Part shown: positions 59,980-64,000 of the stretch, piece by piece
Numbering within the stretch: position 1 is the stretch's first letter
How the letters are laid out: each line of letters starts with the position of its first letter
Assembly (NCBI GenBank): GCA_027257055.1
Contig: JAPVLO010000045.1
Coordinates: forward strand, 1,893,501-1,957,500
Direction of reading: 5' to 3'
DNA: 64,000 bases
Source: Cephalopachus bancanus
Lineage: Eukaryota > Chordata > Mammalia > Primates > Tarsiidae
The notes under the pieces: model-generated
Database searches by the model: none
What the model was told of the DNA's origin: nothing
Seen by the model: only the letters and a program-made list of their open reading frames with translations
Made by a program: the position numbers and the translations under genes

Positions 59980-61310
59980 ATCTAGTGCCTACTGTATGAC
60001 AGGCTCTAAATTAAGTGTCGTGGATAAAATTAAATACACAGAGCATAGTCCTTTTACTCAGTAACAGACATTGGCAGATAGCTGTAAGATACAACGACAA
60101 ATCTAGTGAAGATATATGGTTACTATGAAAGTAAAGAGAAAATTACTTAATCCAAATAGAGGCTTGGGTAGGGGCCAAGAATGGCTTCTTGAAAGAGGCT
60201 GTATCCAAGAAAAGTCTTAAAAGATTAGGAAGATTTAGCCTGGTAAAGTGGACAGGGACATTTCAAGAAAGGAGTCAGCCTGAGCATAGACAGGCAGGAT
60301 AAACAGAATAACACACAAGAGAAATTACAAAGAATTCAGTATTGCAGGAGAGCAAAGCAAGGGAACGACAAGGAAATAAACCAAATAATGTGAAGCCAGT
60401 GGCATTTGGTTGAGAAGAAGGATGAAATCTGAATCAAATTTGGATGCATTCTTCTGTCCACTGTGAGAAGATGACTTTGGGCTCACAGTCTTAGAGATTG
60501 GGAGACAATCGTAATAGTCTGGGTCTTGTAAAGAGTAGCGTTAAGCAGTTATGGGGATGAAGAAGTTGGTTCAAGATTATTTAGAAGGTAAAGTGAAGAG
60601 CACTTGGTAAAATACTTGGAAAGAAGAAATTCAAGCATGAGCTACAGTCCCAGTTTCTATTGGTGTACTCCTGCCTGAGTCAGCAATTACAGGAAGAAGG
60701 ACCAGGTGGATGAGGGCAGGGAAGCAGATAATTCCACATTGGGCATTTCCCTTTTTTGATACCTTGACATGTTCCTAAGGATTTAGGGAAGTGCATGGAA
60801 TTAAAAGTACCTATAAGACAACCAGATGGAGATGTCCAGCAGGTTCTGAGGAAATTTCAGAGCTGCAGAGAGAGGTTGGAGCATTACTGGCATAATACCA
60901 CCAGGACTACCAAAATGCATACCATCTCTGGTGGCAGCCAAAATCGTGACAGCAGATTAGCACAAGGAATTGCAGAAAATGGAAGACATGATGACAGAGC
61001 TTTGAGAAATATCGACACTTAAGACGTAAAGAATGACAGAAAAATTCAAGAAATGAACCAAGAGGGAGTGCTCAGAGATGTGTAAACTAGTTAAAGACAG
61101 TGCAGCAGACTAGTGTCATGGAACCCAGAGATGAAAGTGTCAAGATAAAGGGACTAATTAGCATTGCCAGATGTGAGAAAAACATCTGCCCAATAATAAC
61201 CACTGGACATTACAGTTAGGAATTTTCTCTTAGAGAGGTTTTAGTGGAGTGATGGCAGTAAAAGCCAGACTTCAGTCTATAGAAAAGTGAACAGGATAGA
61301 GTACCCGTAA
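59980..61310 (-). mobile_element. Long ancient LINE-like (L2-related) segment
   Basis: Starts with the inverted L2 tail ('gtgcctactgtatgacaggctctaaattaagtg') and runs through 'gagaagaaggatgaaatctgaatc', 'gtaatagtctgggtctt', 'gatggagatgtccagcagg', 'gctttgagaaatatcgacac' and 'gaggttttagtggagtgatggcagtaaaagccagac'. These follow, in diverged form, the order of a very common ancient repeat. The 75-codon ORF at 60795-61022 is its by-product. Confidence 0.5.
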
Positions 61311-61330
61311 CTCAATACTACATTCTAAAA

Positions 61331-61440
61331 ATAGGAATGTGCTGGGAATGTTGGCTCATGCCTGTAGTCCTAACTTCTCAGGAGGCCATGGTGGTAGAAC
61401 CGTTTCTCAGAAGGCCATGGCGGTAGGATCTCTAAAGATA
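61331..61440 (+). mobile_element. Partial Alu/FLAM fragment with internal tandem duplication
   Basis: 'gtgctgggaatgttggctcatgcctgtagtcctaacttctcaggagg' is an Alu arm start. 'tctcaggaggccatggtgg' and 'tctcagaaggccatggcgg' (61377 and 61405) form a near-tandem 28-bp duplication. Confidence 0.7.
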
Positions 61441-63545
61441 AGTAAACTAACAAACTAAAAACGGAAATATAGGAAAGACAGGAAATAGCCTGTATGGGAA
61501 CAGCATTGGGTCAAGAGAGGACTTTTATTTAAGATGCAGAATATTTATCTGTTTATGTTTCCAAACTCTTATGTTTTCCTAATGGAGAAATGAGACAGAA
61601 GATTCAGAATAAAAAAGATAACTAATGGAGGAAAAAACAAAGATAGGTAAAGGGAAATTGAATCAAATGCATTTTATTTTCTCATACTAACAAGAAGAGA
61701 GATGAATTTTGCATATAAATAAGTTTGTAGATAGGGAGGGAAGATTTGAGAGTGTATCTAATGGGCTCATCTCTTTTGTCAAAGTAGGATAATTTCCCTC
61801 AAAGTAGTCCCAAAGGGTTCGCTTTATCACTATTTTTACTCCTATTTTCTGAATGAGCTCTTAGAGATATTCTAGACTGCCTCCCGTGTCTACACACACA
61901 GACATACACACACACAACACATCCACATACAAGCAATCATTAACCAAATTATTTACCTCCTTAAAAAATTAATATTGAGGCACATTGGCCTGCACATATG
62001 CAAAAAGTGAGTTTGTTCTATTGCTAAAGAATAAAAGATTCAAAAATAAATATGAGCTATCTAAAATGTCATATAACAATATACAAAGTTCAAAAATTAA
62101 AAAAGTTAAAAATAAAATAACAAAAGTAAATAATAGAAAGGAAAAAATTAAGACTTGCTCCCTGTTTTCAGCATGTCAGAATAAAAAGCAGTTCTAGAGG
62201 CTTTTCTTTGTTTGTATTTTTTCTCTATTAAGAAAAAGAAGAAAGAAAGAAAGAGAAATAGAGAAAAGAAGACAAGAAAAATGCAAAGTTAGAAAAACAA
62301 ATATTATTTTGCTACCCTTTGACCATGTAGCACTCAACATGGTGCTTGGCACATCAGAAGGGTCAAGCTCAATAAATGCATATTAATGGGTTAATAAAAA
62401 CATTGATGGAATTGCATATATGATATCCACAGAATCATTAACTCCTTACTAACATGATCACTAATAGTGAAGAACCTCTGAGATTTAGAAATAAATAAAA
62501 TAAGAACTGAAGCAGTGCTCTAGGGACATCCTGTACCCATGTGAAAGACCACCAGATGTAGCTCCTTCCTGACTCTAAGGCCTCTGGGTGTTTTGAAAGG
62601 CTGTATGAGGGTGTCACTCTCTTTGGCTGTGAATGGCAAGTTTATGCCCGCTCTCAGATCCCAGTCGGTAGTGCAGGAGCTTGTGGCCAGACCTGTTTGG
62701 CTTCAGCTCAATTTCCACTTCTATAGATAGCCATAAACTCAAATAGAATCTAAGGAAGTGAGAATTTTTGTAAACAGGAAAACAGGATTATCACTTGTCC
62801 TGGTTTTACCCCAACGCTGGGAGCAAATATAGTGATCCCCTTGCAACCAAAACAAATTTTTCTCCTAAATAGCTCCACCCCACATCTTTGGGGACTCCCT
62901 GGAGTCTGGAAGAAAATGTGCACTATTTGGCCAGAGCATTCTCTGCTTTCTCCTCTTTTTCCTTTACCATCCTGTTTAAGGAATTGACAAATATTAACTT
63001 ACATGATCAAGCACATCTTGTTCCTGAGACGGTCCTACTTACTAAGGCTGGAAAAAAGATTTCTTTTTCCTAAGGACTGGGATAAGATTTGCTAGCACTG
63101 TGGTTATATGAAATCAATTCTACAGAGTTTCTGATACTTCTCTGCCCACCAAACTATGGTGGTTTTCCCAGTGATGTACTTTTCCATAGTGAGCAATTCC
63201 ACTGGTGTGTCTTTTGCCTAGGTGATTGATTTGTCCTCTGTCTCTCTACTGGAAATAGTCTCTGTTCTCTAAATATTAGCTTACTATCAGCTTCTTACTG
63301 CTTCTTCCTAACCTTTCCTCTCCACCCCTGCCAGTACTTGTTCAAACATGGTTTCAGGAAAAAAGACTGGAATGTCAAAGATATTTCCACTTAGACTCCC
63401 TTATCTCAGGAGGAAGAAAATGTTTGCAAATTTCTTTAACCAATAAATTATTTAGCACTTGCTTTATCTATTTGATGAAAAACAGGCAAGGGTCAAATTT
63501 TTAAGAAAAGAAATTTTCTGAAGATAAAAACATAACAAATTCTGA
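61441..63545. other. Mostly unique sequence, no gene seen
   Basis: Low-complexity A-rich tracts at 62060-62160 and a purine (GAAA)n-like tract at 62225-62280. 62500-62960 is GC-richer without a recognised repeat. ORFs are short and motif-free. Confidence 0.45.

Positions 63546-63548
<3 letters not shown>

Positions 63549-63590
<42 letters not shown>
63549..63590. repeat. (AT)n microsatellite
   Basis: About 20 uninterrupted AT units; can extrude as a cruciform. Confidence 0.97.
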
Positions 63591-63592
<2 letters not shown>

Positions 63593-63739
63593 AGAGTTCT
63601 CCCTTTACTTAGGTAACAAAATTAGTTTAACATGTAAAAGAAAGTAGACAAGAAAAAATTCAAAATGGTGAAGAACTGTCTCATAGTGATCCTTATTTGT
63701 GAAACTGAGAAAACAAAACAAAACAAAACTTTATAAATC

Positions 63740-64000
63740 TAGGAAATTGCAGTTCTAGAAATTTATTCAACTTGACATAAAGACATTATGATATAAGCAT
63801 GTCTATTACAGTAGAATCTGTAGCGGAAAAATCCTGGAAATAACCTTAATACCCATCAATGAAGAATGATTGAATAAGTTATATGTCCACACTGCAGAAT
63901 AATATATAAATACTTATAAAGTCTAGAAAGATATTTAAGATGTAATGCTAATTTAAAAAATAAGTTGAATAGCAACAGTTACAATGTGATCCTGCTTTTT
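63740..64000 (+). mobile_element. L1M-type 3' UTR fragment, runs off the window
   Basis: 'tcctggaaataaccttaatacccatcaatgaagaatgattgaataagttatatg', 'actgcagaataatatataaatac' and 'gttacaatgtgatcctgc' follow an old L1 3' UTR. Continues past the end. Confidence 0.6.

Overview
This is nuclear DNA from a primate. It is AT-rich, shows no supportable protein-coding gene, and is built from interspersed repeats in unique intergenic (or intronic) sequence. The primate call rests on many dimeric 7SL-derived Alu elements, several with clean target-site duplications (TSDs), together with L1, L2, MIR and MER1-type hAT fossils. The younger Alus are not the human/monkey consensus: they share a one-base A-box deletion, a tRNA-like B-box hairpin, a right-arm palindrome and a 3' end reading CCAACTC before the A tail. 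They are not the lemur/loris type I know either. With the MER1 elements this points to a haplorhine outside the anthropoids, most likely a tarsier. The species call is inference.

Layout. 1-4 kb: unique sequence with MER5-like and L2 fossils, then a 74-bp retroposed insert. 4.2-4.5 kb: first lineage-type Alu. 4.5-22.7 kb: 18 kb without Alu, holding a TC/CG/CA microsatellite, a 143-bp direct duplication at 11-12 kb, MIR, MER1 and L2. 22.7-33.4 kb: dense repeats, including three lineage-type Alus, a mariner transposase relic, an AluJ, a 129-bp direct duplication (one copy split by an Alu) and a 5'-inverted L1 that received one Alu and has another beside it. 33.4-42.5 kb: mixed, with three lineage-type or related Alu copies, two AluJ, an L1 ORF2 piece and a poly(A)-tailed ERV-LTR-like insert. 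42.5-47.6 kb: repeat-poor island. 47.6-54.5 kb: an Alu split by a Tigger-type MITE, four more Alu or Alu-like copies, a 0.2-kb inverted duplication, and old L1 and LTR fossils. 54.5-64 kb: old L1/L2/MIR/MER1 fossils, one lineage-type Alu and an (AT)n tract.

No gene network can be described. The ORFs of 60-157 codons are chance ORFs, Alu or microsatellite translations, or repeat relics. The interest lies in the retroposition and duplication record: an Alu subfamily whose two internal Pol III promoter boxes have both moved to the tRNA consensus, an R-region-sized retroposed fragment with a perfect 15-bp TSD, and three short local duplications.
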